This document shows positions 1 through 8,917 of a stretch of DNA of 64,000 bases, one piece after another; position 1 is the first letter of the stretch; every line of letters begins with the position of its first letter. The DNA comes from an uncultured Lachnospiraceae bacterium (GTDB lineage: Bacteria; Bacillota; Clostridia; Lachnospirales; Lachnospiraceae), in contig CACYNO010000001.1 of assembly GCA_902775895.1 (NCBI GenBank), positions 62,001 through 126,000 of the forward strand. Direction: 5' to 3'. A model generated the notes under the pieces. That model searched no databases. It was given only the letters and a program-made list of their open reading frames with translations, and was not told the origin of the DNA. Made by a program: the position numbers and the translations under genes.

Positions 1-60
1 GAAAAATTCGGATTCACGGTTGATAATGTGGTAGAGACAGCAAAGAGCCTGACAGATTAA
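1..60 (+). CDS. C-terminal end of an upstream gene (partial)
   Basis: An open frame runs in from the left edge and ends at TAA 58-60, giving 19 residues that end in AKSLTD. The family cannot be told from so short a tail. It stops 2 bases before the uvrC start, so the two are probably co-transcribed. Confidence 0.5.
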   Translation, partial: EKFGFTVDNVVETAKSLTD

Positions 61-62
61 AA

Positions 63-1883
63 ATGTTCGACATAGATGAGGAATTAAAAAAAATACCGGA
101 AAAACCCGGCGTGTATATGATGCATGATAAAAGTGACGCGATTATTTATGTCGGTAAAGCAAAGCTTCTGAAAAGAAGGGTGCGTCAGTATTTTCAAAGC
201 AGTGCAAATCATTCTCCGAAGATAAAGAGGATGGTGGAGCAGATAAAATGGTTTGAATATATTCTGACGGATTCCGAGATGGAAGCTCTTGTACTGGAAT
301 CAAACCTTATAAAAGAAAACAGCCCAAAGTACAACACCATGCTGACGGATGATAAGTCATATCCTTTTATCAAGGTGACTGTCAATGAGAAGTACCCAAG
401 GGTTTTGTTTTCAAGGGATGCAAAGCACGATTCCAACAGATATTTCGGTCCTTTCACATCTGCCCATGCAGTAAAAGAAACAACAGAATTTTTATCGAGA
501 TTATATAAGATCCGCTCATGCAGGAGAGTACTTCCAAGGGATATAGGCAAGGAAAGACCGTGTCTGAATTACCATATAGGAAAATGCTCCGCTCCATGTG
601 CGGGTCTTATTTCAATGGAAGAATACCGTAGGGGAATAGAGGATGCCATCAGATTTTTAAAAGGAAGTCATGACGTACTTTTGAAAGAGTTGAACGAAAA
701 GATGAAAAGCGCATCAGAAAAGATGGAGTATGAGGAAGCTGCCATGTACAGAGACCTTATCTTTAGTCTGAAACACATTATTGAAGGCCAGAAGATCACA
801 GAGGATAATACTCAGGACAGGGATATCCTGGGTCTTGCAATAGAGGGAAGAGATGCCATAGTACAGGTCTTTTTCATAAGAAACGGAAAACTTCTGGGTA
901 GAGATCATTATCACATGTCCGTAGCTGAGGGGGATGATGTGGCGGATATATTATCTCAATTTATCAAGCAGTATTACGGAGGAACACCATATATTCCGGG
1001 TAATATTCTTATGAGGAGTGTACCGGAAGATGCTGAGGTTATTCAGGAATGGTTGTCTGATATTAAGGGGCAGAAGGTTTCGCTGATTACTCCTCAAAAG
1101 GGAACGAAAGAAAAACTAATATCTCTGGCAGATGAAAATGCCCGTATCATCCTGAAAAAAGATGCACAGAAGATAAAGCTGGAGGAGGCAAGGACAACGG
1201 GAGCTTTAAAAGAAATCGAAGCTCTTTTAGGGTTGGACGACATACACAGGATCGAGGCTTACGATATATCAAACACCAGCGGAGTTGAGTCTGTAGGTTC
1301 CATGGTGGTTTTTACAGACGGTAGACCGCGGAAGCACGATTACAGGAAGTTTAAGATAAAGACTGTAAAGGGGCCGGACGATTATAAGAGTATGGAAGAG
1401 GTGCTGAATCGGAGATTAAAAAGGCTCACGGAGACAGCGGATTCTTTCGGAAAAACTCCCGATCTTATACTTATGGACGGAGGAAAGGGTCAGGTAAATA
1501 TCGCGCTTTCCGTGATTAGGAATATTGGTTTGGAGATTCCGGTGGCGGGGATGGTAAAGGATGATCATCATAATACCAGAGCTCTGTATTTTAACGGGAA
1601 AGAAATACAGATCGATAAACAAAGCGAAGGATTTAAGCTTATCACAAGGATACAGGATGAAGCCCACAGATTTGCAATAGAGTATCACAGGAAGCTTAGG
1701 GGGAAAACCCAGACCAGGTCTGTCCTTGATGACATACCGGGTATAGGTGAGAAAAGAAGAAAAGCACTAATGTTGCATTTTAAGGATATAGACAGGATAA
1801 GAGGGGCTTCGGTGGAAGAACTGGCGGAGGCTGAAGGGATGACGGGGAAGACTGCGTTAAGTGTTTATCAGTATTTTCACTGA
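63..1883 (+). CDS. uvrC: UvrABC system protein C (excinuclease subunit)
   Basis: Makes the two incisions flanking bulky lesions in nucleotide excision repair, acting with UvrA and UvrB on DNA in the cytoplasm. At 606 residues it is full length for the family. The N-terminal GIY-YIG nuclease (about residues 12-95) shows PGVYMMHD and IYVGKAK. A UVR helix pair that contacts UvrB lies near residues 205-240 (MEYEEAAMYRD). The RNase H-like second nuclease includes EAYDISNTSG and LILMDGGKGQ, and a C-terminal helix-hairpin-helix follows (DDIPGIGEKRRKAL). The ATG at 63 lies 2 bases after the preceding stop, which suggests an operon. Nothing is missing. Confidence 0.97.
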   Translation: MFDIDEELKKIPEKPGVYMMHDKSDAIIYVGKAKLLKRRVRQYFQSSANHSPKIKRMVEQIKWFEYILTDSEMEALVLESNLIKENSPKYNTMLTDDKSYPFIKVTVNEKYPRVLFSRDAKHDSNRYFGPFTSAHAVKETTEFLSRLYKIRSCRRVLPRDIGKERPCLNYHIGKCSAPCAGLISMEEYRRGIEDAIRFLKGSHDVLLKELNEKMKSASEKMEYEEAAMYRDLIFSLKHIIEGQKITEDNTQDRDILGLAIEGRDAIVQVFFIRNGKLLGRDHYHMSVAEGDDVADILSQFIKQYYGGTPYIPGNILMRSVPEDAEVIQEWLSDIKGQKVSLITPQKGTKEKLISLADENARIILKKDAQKIKLEEARTTGALKEIEALLGLDDIHRIEAYDISNTSGVESVGSMVVFTDGRPRKHDYRKFKIKTVKGPDDYKSMEEVLNRRLKRLTETADSFGKTPDLILMDGGKGQVNIALSVIRNIGLEIPVAGMVKDDHHNTRALYFNGKEIQIDKQSEGFKLITRIQDEAHRFAIEYHRKLRGKTQTRSVLDDIPGIGEKRRKALMLHFKDIDRIRGASVEELAEAEGMTGKTALSVYQYFH

Positions 1884-1945
1884 AATTAATTTATGGTAAA
1901 ATACTCTGAAAATATGCATATTATCCAATGATACGAGGTGAGAAA

Positions 1946-2773
1946 ATGAGTTCCGAAAACGGTATAAAGATCAATAAAAATCAAAGGCGCTGGCATAAAT
2001 ACGGCAAGCTTATCATAGGTCTTGCGATCGCTGCGGCTGCGGCAATAGTGGCGATATGTGTAGGGGTTTCCGTTGCAGGCGGAAAAAAAGACCAACATAC
2101 AGCAGATGCAGGAACTACTGAAAGTGCTTCACAGCCTGTTACAGATGAAAACGGCAATGCTGTTGAAAGCGAGTCATCATCAGAAGCAACGGCAGAAGGC
2201 ACCCTTGCTTTATCGGGAGAGCCTTCTAAAGAAGAATTTACACAGGCGGATGCTTTCAAGAACAGTGTGTTTATGGGAGATGTGTTTGTTAACGAACTTT
2301 CCAAATACGGACTGATCGATGAATATTACATCTGGAGCTCAAACTATTTTACTACAGATAAAGCTGACGAATATGTTAGTGATGTTGCCGAACTTAAACC
2401 TGAAAAAGTATTCCTTATGTTCGGGTTTGATGACTCGGCATCCAGGAAAGCCGGTGAGACGGTGGGCTTGTATGAAAAACTGATAAAAGATCTGAAAGAA
2501 GCTTTACCTGAGACAAAAGTATACATGATCTCCGAACTTCCCGTTTCAAAGGAGTTCGATGAAGAAGAAGGGGAGATCACCCAGGCTGTTCTTGATGAGG
2601 TAAACTCAGGAATGGAAAAGAAGGCTTCAGATTTGGGAGTTACATATATTGATGCGGCAACTGTTTTCAAGTCAGGGGATAATATAGGCGCCGATTACAC
2701 TTCTGACGGATATCACATCAAGGAGGAGTATTATCCCTTTGTGTTGAACGGGATCGCAAAGCTTATTAAGTAA
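1946..2773 (+). CDS. membrane-anchored SGNH/GDSL-hydrolase-like protein
   Basis: About 275 residues. The ATG at 1946 is preferred over the in-frame ATG at 1928 because the Shine-Dalgarno-like cgaggtga lies between them. The N-terminus is basic and is followed by one membrane span (about residues 15-40, Ala/Ile rich), then a Ser/Thr/Glu-rich linker. The outer part has an SGNH-like layout: FMGDVF near the start of the domain, FLMFGFDD in the middle, and SDGYHI near the end, which fits the D-x-x-H block. The catalytic serine of GDS is valine here (GDV), so it may be inactive or use another residue. Its role is unknown; cell-wall or exopolysaccharide deacylation is the usual role of this family. 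It is followed by trmD after 16 bases. Confidence 0.7.
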   Translation: MSSENGIKINKNQRRWHKYGKLIIGLAIAAAAAIVAICVGVSVAGGKKDQHTADAGTTESASQPVTDENGNAVESESSSEATAEGTLALSGEPSKEEFTQADAFKNSVFMGDVFVNELSKYGLIDEYYIWSSNYFTTDKADEYVSDVAELKPEKVFLMFGFDDSASRKAGETVGLYEKLIKDLKEALPETKVYMISELPVSKEFDEEEGEITQAVLDEVNSGMEKKASDLGVTYIDAATVFKSGDNIGADYTSDGYHIKEEYYPFVLNGIAKLIK

Positions 2774-2789
2774 GCAATCTGAGGTACAT

Positions 2790-3518
2790 ATGAATTTTTA
2801 TACTCTGTCCCTGTTCCCGGACATGATAGACGGGTGCTTTAATACAAGCATCACGGGACGGGCTGCGGAAAAGGGAATAATATCACTTACAAATATCAAT
2901 ATAAGAGATTTTTCAAATGATAAGCATTTGAAGGTGGACGATTATCCGTACGGTGGAGGCGCCGGTCTTGTGATGAGAGGCGACTGTGTGTACGGAGCGT
3001 ACAGGCATGCAAAAGAACTGATATCCCAAAGACAGGGAGATATTGCAGCAGGCTGGACGAGGGTAGTCTATATGACCCCCAGGGGTGAAGCTTTTAACCA
3101 TAAAAAAGCCGTGGAATTAGCAAAAGAAGAAAACCTCATAATCCTTTGCGGGCATTACGAGGGGATAGACGAGCGTGTGCTTGAGGAGATAGTGACGGAT
3201 AATATCTCCATAGGCGACTATGTGATAACCGGAGGAGAGATAGCCGCAGTGGTAGTCATGGATGCGGTATCAAGGATGGTACCGGAGGTTTTAGGAAACA
3301 GCGACTCTGCGGGGGGCGACAGCTTTGCAGACGGGCTTTTGGAATACCCCCAATACACCAGACCTGAGGTGTTCCATGGGAAAAAAGTTCCCGGGGTTTT
3401 ATTGTCCGGACACCATGCAAACGTGGATAAATGGCGACTGGAAAAATCGGTGGAGCTTACAAAAAAAGTAAGACCTGACCTGTATGAAAGATATCTTGAA
3501 GCGCGGGGAGACAGTTAA
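2790..3518 (+). CDS. trmD: tRNA (guanine-N1)-methyltransferase TrmD
   Basis: Methylates G37 of tRNAs that have G36, using S-adenosylmethionine, which prevents +1 frameshifting. At 242 residues it has the usual length. Visible SPOUT-family signatures are NFYTLSLFPDMIDG at the N-terminus, the KHLKVDDYPYGGGAGLVM loop, the trefoil-knot segment LCGHYEGIDERV and SIGDYVITGGE. The start at 2790 has gagg just upstream. Its last base is the first base of the next start codon, so it is translationally coupled with nth. Normally it sits beside rimM and rplS; here it sits with repair genes. Confidence 0.97.
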   Translation: MNFYTLSLFPDMIDGCFNTSITGRAAEKGIISLTNINIRDFSNDKHLKVDDYPYGGGAGLVMRGDCVYGAYRHAKELISQRQGDIAAGWTRVVYMTPRGEAFNHKKAVELAKEENLIILCGHYEGIDERVLEEIVTDNISIGDYVITGGEIAAVVVMDAVSRMVPEVLGNSDSAGGDSFADGLLEYPQYTRPEVFHGKKVPGVLLSGHHANVDKWRLEKSVELTKKVRPDLYERYLEARGDS

Positions 3519-4150
3519 TGGCCGCAAAACGCACTACGGAAATACTAAAAAGACTGGATGATGAATACGGTGTTGAGGATCGCTGCGGTCTGGACTATAA
3601 GACAGACTGGCAGCTTCTTTTTGCTACGGTGCTTTCCGCACAGTGTACTGATGCGAGAGTGAATATCGTTACAAAGTCCCTTTTTAAAAAATATAAGAGC
3701 GTAAAGGCATTTGCTGAATGCGATTTAAAAGAACTGGAAGAGGATATAAGATCCACAGGCTTTTATAAAAATAAAGCAAAGAATATAAGAGAAGCCGCCT
3801 TTAAGATAATGACGGAATACGGTGGGGAAGTGCCGGATAACATGGAAGACCTTTTAACCCTTCCGGGAGTGGGCAGAAAGACGGCGAATGTGCTTTTGGG
3901 ACATATCCATAAGGTGCCGGGGATCGTGGTGGATACCCATGTGAAAAGAATATCGGGACGTCTGGGTCTTACTAAAGAAGATGATCCGGTAAAGATAGAA
4001 TTCGACCTTTACAAAAAGATCCCGAAGGAGAACTGGATAAGATACAATTTCCAGATAATAACCCTGGGGCGAGAGATATGTACCGCAAGAAGTCCGAAGT
4101 GTCATGAATGTTTTTTAAATGATCTATGCAGATCGAAGGATAAAAAGTGA
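3518..4150 (+). CDS. nth: endonuclease III (DNA glycosylase/AP lyase)
   Basis: Removes oxidised pyrimidines in base excision repair and cleaves the AP site. The 210-residue length fits. It shows the helix-hairpin-helix LPGVGRKTANVLL with the catalytic lysine, the Asp of VDTHVKRIS, and the C-terminal 4Fe-4S ligands in the pattern C-x6-C-x2-C-x5-C (CTARSPKCHECFLNDLC). It overlaps trmD by one base and the next gene by four (GTGA), so the three genes form one translational unit. Confidence 0.97.
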   Translation: MAAKRTTEILKRLDDEYGVEDRCGLDYKTDWQLLFATVLSAQCTDARVNIVTKSLFKKYKSVKAFAECDLKELEEDIRSTGFYKNKAKNIREAAFKIMTEYGGEVPDNMEDLLTLPGVGRKTANVLLGHIHKVPGIVVDTHVKRISGRLGLTKEDDPVKIEFDLYKKIPKENWIRYNFQIITLGREICTARSPKCHECFLNDLCRSKDKK

Positions 4151-4665
4151 AAGAGATAATACTTGTAGGTTCCGTGGGCTTAAGCGGGACAAAAGCGATA
4201 ATTGAAAAAAAATATAACGAGATTAGAGAAAAATATCCGGAAAGAGTGATAAGAACAGCCATCTCCGATGTATCCTGCGGTGAAGATATATCGGGGTTAT
4301 TTTTATCAGAGAAGACAGTTTATGCAAAGCAGCTGGGTGAGGGAGGTTTTTTTGCCGGGCTCTGGTATATGTCAAAGGAAATAAATGCGGGATTTACTGT
4401 AGACATGAGGAGAGTGCCGATTATCCAGGAGGCTGTGGAGATATGCGAGATGTTTGGCGTAAACCCTTATATTTTAGAGTCCGGAGGGGCATGGCTTGCT
4501 GTCAGTGAAGCGGCAAAAGACCAGTCGGAAATATTTGAGGGGAAAAGTGTGAATATGGCTGTAATAGGAAGACTTGAGACTTCAAATGATAAAAAACTAT
4601 TGTGTGGTGAAAGGGTCAGATTTCTGGACAGACCGGCGCCTGACGAATTGCGAAAAATCCTGTAA
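4147..4665 (+). CDS. AIR-synthase C-terminal-domain-like protein
   Basis: 172 residues, starting at GTG 4147 inside the stop of nth. The pattern matches the C-terminal domain of the AIR synthase/HypE/SelD family: GGFFAGLWYMSKEINAGFTVDMRRVPI, then a metabolite-type ending with EICEMFGVNPYILESGGAWLAVS and MAVIGRLE. The N-terminal ATP-binding half of those enzymes is absent, so it cannot work as a full synthase alone. A stand-alone version may be a regulatory or partner subunit. The assignment is from pattern only; the specific substrate is unknown. Its coupling to nth is probably positional rather than functional. Confidence 0.6.
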   Translation: MKEIILVGSVGLSGTKAIIEKKYNEIREKYPERVIRTAISDVSCGEDISGLFLSEKTVYAKQLGEGGFFAGLWYMSKEINAGFTVDMRRVPIIQEAVEICEMFGVNPYILESGGAWLAVSEAAKDQSEIFEGKSVNMAVIGRLETSNDKKLLCGERVRFLDRPAPDELRKIL

Positions 4666-4706
4666 TAAGGTAAAATAATCAAATATGAATTTTTGGAGGT
4701 AATAAC

Positions 4707-5972
4707 ATGGGAATGACAATGACTCAGAAGATCCTTGCAGCTCATGCAGGGCTCGACTGTGTTAAAGCAGGAGATCTGATTGAGGCGGATCTTGATCTTG
4801 TGCTGGGGAATGATATAACATCTCCTGTAGCCATAAACGAGATGAAAAAATTTGATGCGAATCATGTTTTTGATAAGGACAAGATAGCGCTTGTGCCCGA
4901 TCACTTTACTCCGAACAAGGATATCAAGTCGGCCGAGCACTGCAAGATAGTACGTGAATTTGCAAAGAAAAACAATATAACCAATTATTTCGAAGTAGGA
5001 CAAATGGGCATAGAGCATGCCCTTCTTCCGGAAAAAGGACTTGTGGTGGCAGGTGATGTTGTTATAGGAGCAGATTCACACACATGTACATATGGAGCAC
5101 TGGGTGCGTTTTCTACAGGGATAGGTTCTACGGACATGGCGGCAGGAATGGCTACGGGTAAGGCATGGTTCAAAGTGCCTGAGGCTATTAAGTTCGTATT
5201 GACAGGCAAGCTGAACAAGTGGGTCACGGGTAAGGATGTTATCCTTCACATCATCGGAAAGATAGGCGTAGATGGCGCTCTTTATAAGTCCATGGAGTTT
5301 ACGGGTGAAGGCGTGGCTTCCCTTACAATGGATGACCGATTTACCATTGCAAACATGGCTATCGAGGCCGGTGGGAAAAACGGTATATTCCCGGTAGATG
5401 AAAAGACAAAAGAGTTTATCAGAGATCATTCTGACAGAGAACCGGTATGCTATGAGGCAGATGATGATGCAGAGTACAGCGAGGTTATAGAGATTAATTT
5501 GAGCGAACTTACTCCTACGGTATCCTTTCCTCATTTGCCTGAGAACACTCATACATTTGATGAGATAGACGATATTAAGATTGACCAGGTGGTTATCGGG
5601 TCATGTACTAACGGTCGTATCCAGGACATGAGAGAAGCTGCAGAGATCCTGAAAGGAAGAAAGGTGGCTGAGGGTGTGCGAGTGATCGTGATCCCGGCAA
5701 CCCAGAAGATATACCTGCAGGCAGTTGAAGAGGGACTTGTAAGCACATTTATCGAAGCGGGAGCAGTAGTAAGTACTCCGACATGCGGACCGTGTCTTGG
5801 TGGTTATATGGGTATCCTTGCAGAGGGCGAGAGATGTGTAGCGACTACCAACAGAAACTTCGTGGGACGTATGGGGCACACCGGATCTGAGATATATCTT
5901 GCAAGCCCCGCAGTGGCGGCTGCAAGTGCGGTGACAGGTAAGATATCACAGCCTGCGGAACTTTCTTTATAA
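4707..5972 (+). CDS. leuC: 3-isopropylmalate dehydratase large subunit
   Basis: Leucine biosynthesis: isomerises 2-isopropylmalate to 3-isopropylmalate together with LeuD. The 421-residue length is that of the archaeal/clostridial LeuC2 type, not the ~466-residue enterobacterial form. The 4Fe-4S ligands are visible as the Cys of VIGSCTNGR and the C-x2-C of [11 protein letters not shown]. Further active-site blocks are [20 protein letters not shown] and [10 protein letters not shown]. The start at 4707 follows tttttggaggtaataac. It is the first gene of a leuC-small membrane protein-leuD-thrC run. Confidence 0.96.
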   Translation: MGMTMTQKILAAHAGLDCVKAGDLIEADLDLVLGNDITSPVAINEMKKFDANHVFDKDKIALVPDHFTPNKDIKSAEHCKIVREFAKKNNITNYFEVGQMGIEHALLPEKGLVVAGDVVIGADSHTCTYGALGAFSTGIGSTDMAAGMATGKAWFKVPEAIKFVLTGKLNKWVTGKDVILHIIGKIGVDGALYKSMEFTGEGVASLTMDDRFTIANMAIEAGGKNGIFPVDEKTKEFIRDHSDREPVCYEADDDAEYSEVIEINLSELTPTVSFPHLPENTHTFDEIDDIKIDQVVIGSCTNGRIQDMREAAEILKGRKVAEGVRVIVIPATQKIYLQAVEEGLVSTFIEAGAVVSTPTCGPCLGGYMGILAEGERCVATTNRNFVGRMGHTGSEIYLASPAVAAASAVTGKISQPAELSL

Positions 5973-5993
5973 GTATTAAGTGAGAAAAAACAA

Positions 5994-6197
5994 ATGAAAA
6001 GAGAACGGATAGCAGTCATTTTGACTCTGATTGCGATTGCTTTGAATATTTTTGTGATGTTTGTGTATCCGGAGTTGTATGGAAATAAATTTAGAATATT
6101 TTTATTGTTTGTAATGATCGCGACGCTGATCATAAATATCGTAAAGATAAAAAAACAAAAAAACAAGCAATCAGATATTGAACATAAAGAAAGGTAA
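5994..6197 (+). CDS. small two-span membrane protein
   Basis: 67 residues with two hydrophobic stretches: IAVILTLIAIALNIFVMFVYPEL and FRIFLLFVMIATLIINIV. They are separated by a short loop and followed by a very basic tail (KIKKQKNKQ), so the tail should stay in the cytoplasm. No family is recognised. It lies between leuC and leuD, which normally abut, and is read in the same direction with 21- and 6-base gaps, so it must be co-transcribed with them. Confidence 0.6.
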   Translation: MKRERIAVILTLIAIALNIFVMFVYPELYGNKFRIFLLFVMIATLIINIVKIKKQKNKQSDIEHKER

Positions 6198-6203
6198 GAT
6201 TAT

Positions 6204-6689
6204 ATGAAAGCAAACGGAACAGCAATAAAATACGGAGATAATGTAGATACCGATGTTATCATTCCTGCAAGATATCTGAACTCTTCAGACCCTAAAGAGT
6301 TGGCACAGCACTGCATGGAGGATATAGATAAGGATTTTGTTAATAAGGTAAAGCCCAGTGACATTATGGTGGGTGGTAAGAACTTTGGATGCGGCTCATC
6401 AAGAGAGCATGCACCCATATCCATAAAGGCTTCAGGTATCAGTTGTGTGATAGCAGAGACTTTTGCAAGGATTTTTTACCGCAACTCTATCAATATAGGC
6501 CTTCCCATTGTTGAATGTGCGGAAGCGGCTAAGGCTATAAATGACGGAGATGAGGTAGAGGTGGACTTTGATACAGGAGTCATCACCGATAAGACCACGG
6601 GAGAGACATATCAGGGACAGGCATTTCCGGAATTTATGCAAAAGATAATCAACGCAGAGGGACTTATTAACTACATAAACAGCAAATGA
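6204..6689 (+). CDS. leuD: 3-isopropylmalate dehydratase small subunit
   Basis: Swivel-domain partner of LeuC. The 161-residue length is that of the short LeuD family. It shows [14 protein letters not shown] at the N-terminus, the substrate-loop motif [15 protein letters not shown], and [17 protein letters not shown]. The start at 6204 follows aaagaaaggtaagattat. It ends 46 bases before the thrC start, consistent with one amino-acid-biosynthesis operon. Confidence 0.96.
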   Translation: MKANGTAIKYGDNVDTDVIIPARYLNSSDPKELAQHCMEDIDKDFVNKVKPSDIMVGGKNFGCGSSREHAPISIKASGISCVIAETFARIFYRNSINIGLPIVECAEAAKAINDGDEVEVDFDTGVITDKTTGETYQGQAFPEFMQKIINAEGLINYINSK

Positions 6690-6735
6690 TCGTAAAGTGT
6701 TTCCGGGCGTGAAGTGCTTCGGGATGGAGGTTATC

Positions 6736-8220
6736 ATGAGATATACAAGTACAAGAGATGAGAGTGTAAGTTTAAGCGCATCAGAGGCTATCCTTCAAGG
6801 CTTATCACCTGATGGAGGTCTTTATGTGCCAACAAGCATACCTGAGCCGGATGCCAGCTTATCCGAGATGGCATCCATGGATTATCGCGGTGTTGCATTT
6901 GAGATCATGAAAAAGTTCTTTGATGACTTTACCGATGAAGAGTTAAAGCATTGCATAGACAGTGCGTATGATGACAAATTCGACACTCCTGAGATTGCAC
7001 CGTTAAAGGGAGTTCACGGAGCTTATATTTTAGAGCTTTGGCACGGTAAGACTATAGCCTTTAAGGATATGGCACTTTCAATCCTTCCTTATCTTCTTAC
7101 AACATCAGCAAAAAAGAATAATGTGACAAAGGATATTATTATACTTACCGCAACATCAGGGGATACGGGCAAAGCTGCCCTTGCAGGATTTGCGGACGTT
7201 CCGGGAACGGGTATCATAGTATTTTATCCAAAGGATGGAGTTAGTCCCATCCAGAAGAAGCAGATGCTTACACAAAAAGGTGATAATACACATGTTGTTG
7301 GGATCGTGGGCAACTTCGATGATGCACAGACCGGTGTGAAAAATATATTTAACGATACAGAGTTAAAAGAAGAGATGGCAGCGAAGGGTTTCCAATTTTC
7401 TTCTGCCAACTCTATAAATATCGGTCGTCTCGTACCTCAGATTGTTTATTATTACTACGCTTATACAAGGCTTTTAAAAGACGGGAAGATAAAAGAGGGA
7501 GACAAGATAAACTTTGACGTCCCCACAGGAAACTTCGGCAATATCCTTGCGGCATATTATGCAAAGCAGATGGGGCTTCCCGTAAACAAGCTGATATGCG
7601 CATCGAATGAGAACAAAGTACTGTTTGACTTCTTCAGGACGGGAACCTACGACAGAAACCGTGACTTTATACTTACTACATCACCGTCAATGGATATCCT
7701 TATCTCAAGCAATTTAGAGCGTCTTATTTTTAAAATGACGGACAACAGTGCAAGTGAGACTAAGAAATTAATGGACGCATTAAAAGCTGAAGGTACTTAT
7801 ACCGTTACGGATAAGATGCGCGATGTGATATCCGATTTCTACGGTAACTTTGCCACGGAGGAAGAAGACGACGCCATAATAAAAGAAGTGTTTGAAAAAG
7901 AGCATTACGTCCTTGATACTCATACAGGAGTGGCTGTTGCCGTGTACGATAAGTATAGGAAAGAGACAGGAGACGATACTGTTACAGTCATTGACTCTAC
8001 TGCGAGTCCATATAAGTTTACCAGAAGCGTCATGCATGCAATAGATGCAGGTAAATATGATGGCATGGAAGATTTCGAGCTGGTTGATGAGCTTTATGCT
8101 ATATCCGGAATGAAGATACCTCAGGCGATAGAAGAGATCAGAAATGCGGATATCCTCCATAAGAGAGTGTGTGATGCCGGTAAGATGAAGGATGAGGTAA
8201 AAGATATACTTGGGGTTTAA
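6736..8220 (+). CDS. thrC: threonine synthase
   Basis: PLP enzyme that converts O-phosphohomoserine to threonine, the substrate of the ilvA product further along. The ATG at 6736 is chosen over an earlier in-frame ATG at 6697 because ggatggagg lies just before it and MRYTSTRDESVSLSASEAILQG is the normal family N-terminus. About 494 residues. The PLP lysine lies in KTIAFKDMALS. Other blocks are TATSGDTGKAALAG and the phosphate cup near NFGNILAAYYA. It is followed after 4 bases by a membrane protein gene. Confidence 0.95.
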   Translation: MRYTSTRDESVSLSASEAILQGLSPDGGLYVPTSIPEPDASLSEMASMDYRGVAFEIMKKFFDDFTDEELKHCIDSAYDDKFDTPEIAPLKGVHGAYILELWHGKTIAFKDMALSILPYLLTTSAKKNNVTKDIIILTATSGDTGKAALAGFADVPGTGIIVFYPKDGVSPIQKKQMLTQKGDNTHVVGIVGNFDDAQTGVKNIFNDTELKEEMAAKGFQFSSANSINIGRLVPQIVYYYYAYTRLLKDGKIKEGDKINFDVPTGNFGNILAAYYAKQMGLPVNKLICASNENKVLFDFFRTGTYDRNRDFILTTSPSMDILISSNLERLIFKMTDNSASETKKLMDALKAEGTYTVTDKMRDVISDFYGNFATEEEDDAIIKEVFEKEHYVLDTHTGVAVAVYDKYRKETGDDTVTVIDSTASPYKFTRSVMHAIDAGKYDGMEDFELVDELYAISGMKIPQAIEEIRNADILHKRVCDAGKMKDEVKDILGV

Positions 8221-8224
8221 GTAA

Positions 8225-8818
8225 ATGATAAAAGATTTTACGGGATTATTACTGCTTTTTATAGGTTTAATAATCGGATTATTTACGGGATACGGATTAA
8301 TTGTTGCTTTGATCGGGCTTTTTATGCTTGCAGGAGATAATTCAAATTTCAGAAGAGCAAGGAACTTTTTTATTGCATCGGTCATAGTTACTATAGGCGG
8401 ATCTTTACTTGTCGGTGCTGCCGCAGGAACATTTGCTATAGCGGTGCGAAACGGCTTGATCGGTCCGATCTTAATGGGATTTTTTGCATTTGTTATAGCT
8501 TTTATCGCATTTGTTATAGCACTTTTTTTTATAGATTATAATGCGTACGGCAGTATTTTGGGCGGGTGTCGCGATGTTGCAGAAAGCAGGGCTGATTTTG
8601 CATTAGCAGAAAAATGTACTACGACATATTATGGCTATAAAAATTCTCTGATAGCGGTGACAGTACTGACATGTGCCTGTTTGTTTTTTTGCTGGGTTCC
8701 CGTACTTAACATAGTACTTTTTGTGATAACTGCATGTGTGGCGGCCTGGTATTTTGTGGAAAAAATTCTGGTTATCATCAGAGTATGTCAGACCTATTCA
8801 TTAAAAAATAATATATAA
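8225..8818 (+). CDS. multi-span membrane protein
   Basis: 197 residues with about five hydrophobic segments: near residues 5-38 (one long or two short), 47-68, 75-105 and 135-180. No family or catalytic motif is recognised. It starts 4 bases after thrC and ends at the operon terminator, so it belongs to the leu/thr transcript. An amino-acid exporter or osmotic membrane protein is possible, but nothing in the sequence decides this. Confidence 0.55.
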   Translation: MIKDFTGLLLLFIGLIIGLFTGYGLIVALIGLFMLAGDNSNFRRARNFFIASVIVTIGGSLLVGAAAGTFAIAVRNGLIGPILMGFFAFVIAFIAFVIALFFIDYNAYGSILGGCRDVAESRADFALAEKCTTTYYGYKNSLIAVTVLTCACLFFCWVPVLNIVLFVITACVAAWYFVEKILVIIRVCQTYSLKNNI

Positions 8819-8820
8819 TT

Positions 8821-8857
8821 AAAAAATTCCGTTTCTGTTTAAGCGGAATTTTTTTGT
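8821..8857 (+). terminator. Rho-independent terminator of the leu/thr operon
   Basis: The arms AAAAAATTCCG (8821-8831) and CGGAATTTTTTT (8844-8855) can pair over 11 bases around a 12-nt loop and end in a T-run. This cleanly separates the housekeeping block from the restriction island. Confidence 0.85.
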
Positions 8858-8917
8858 TTTTAAAATTGGGGAAATATTATATAATTTCATCAAAATGTAT
8901 GAAGGGTATGAGGGTAG

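Noticed and set aside
4666-4706. T-box or leucine attenuator before leuC
   Set aside because: Only 41 bases lie between the genes, too short for a T-box, and no leader peptide is seen.
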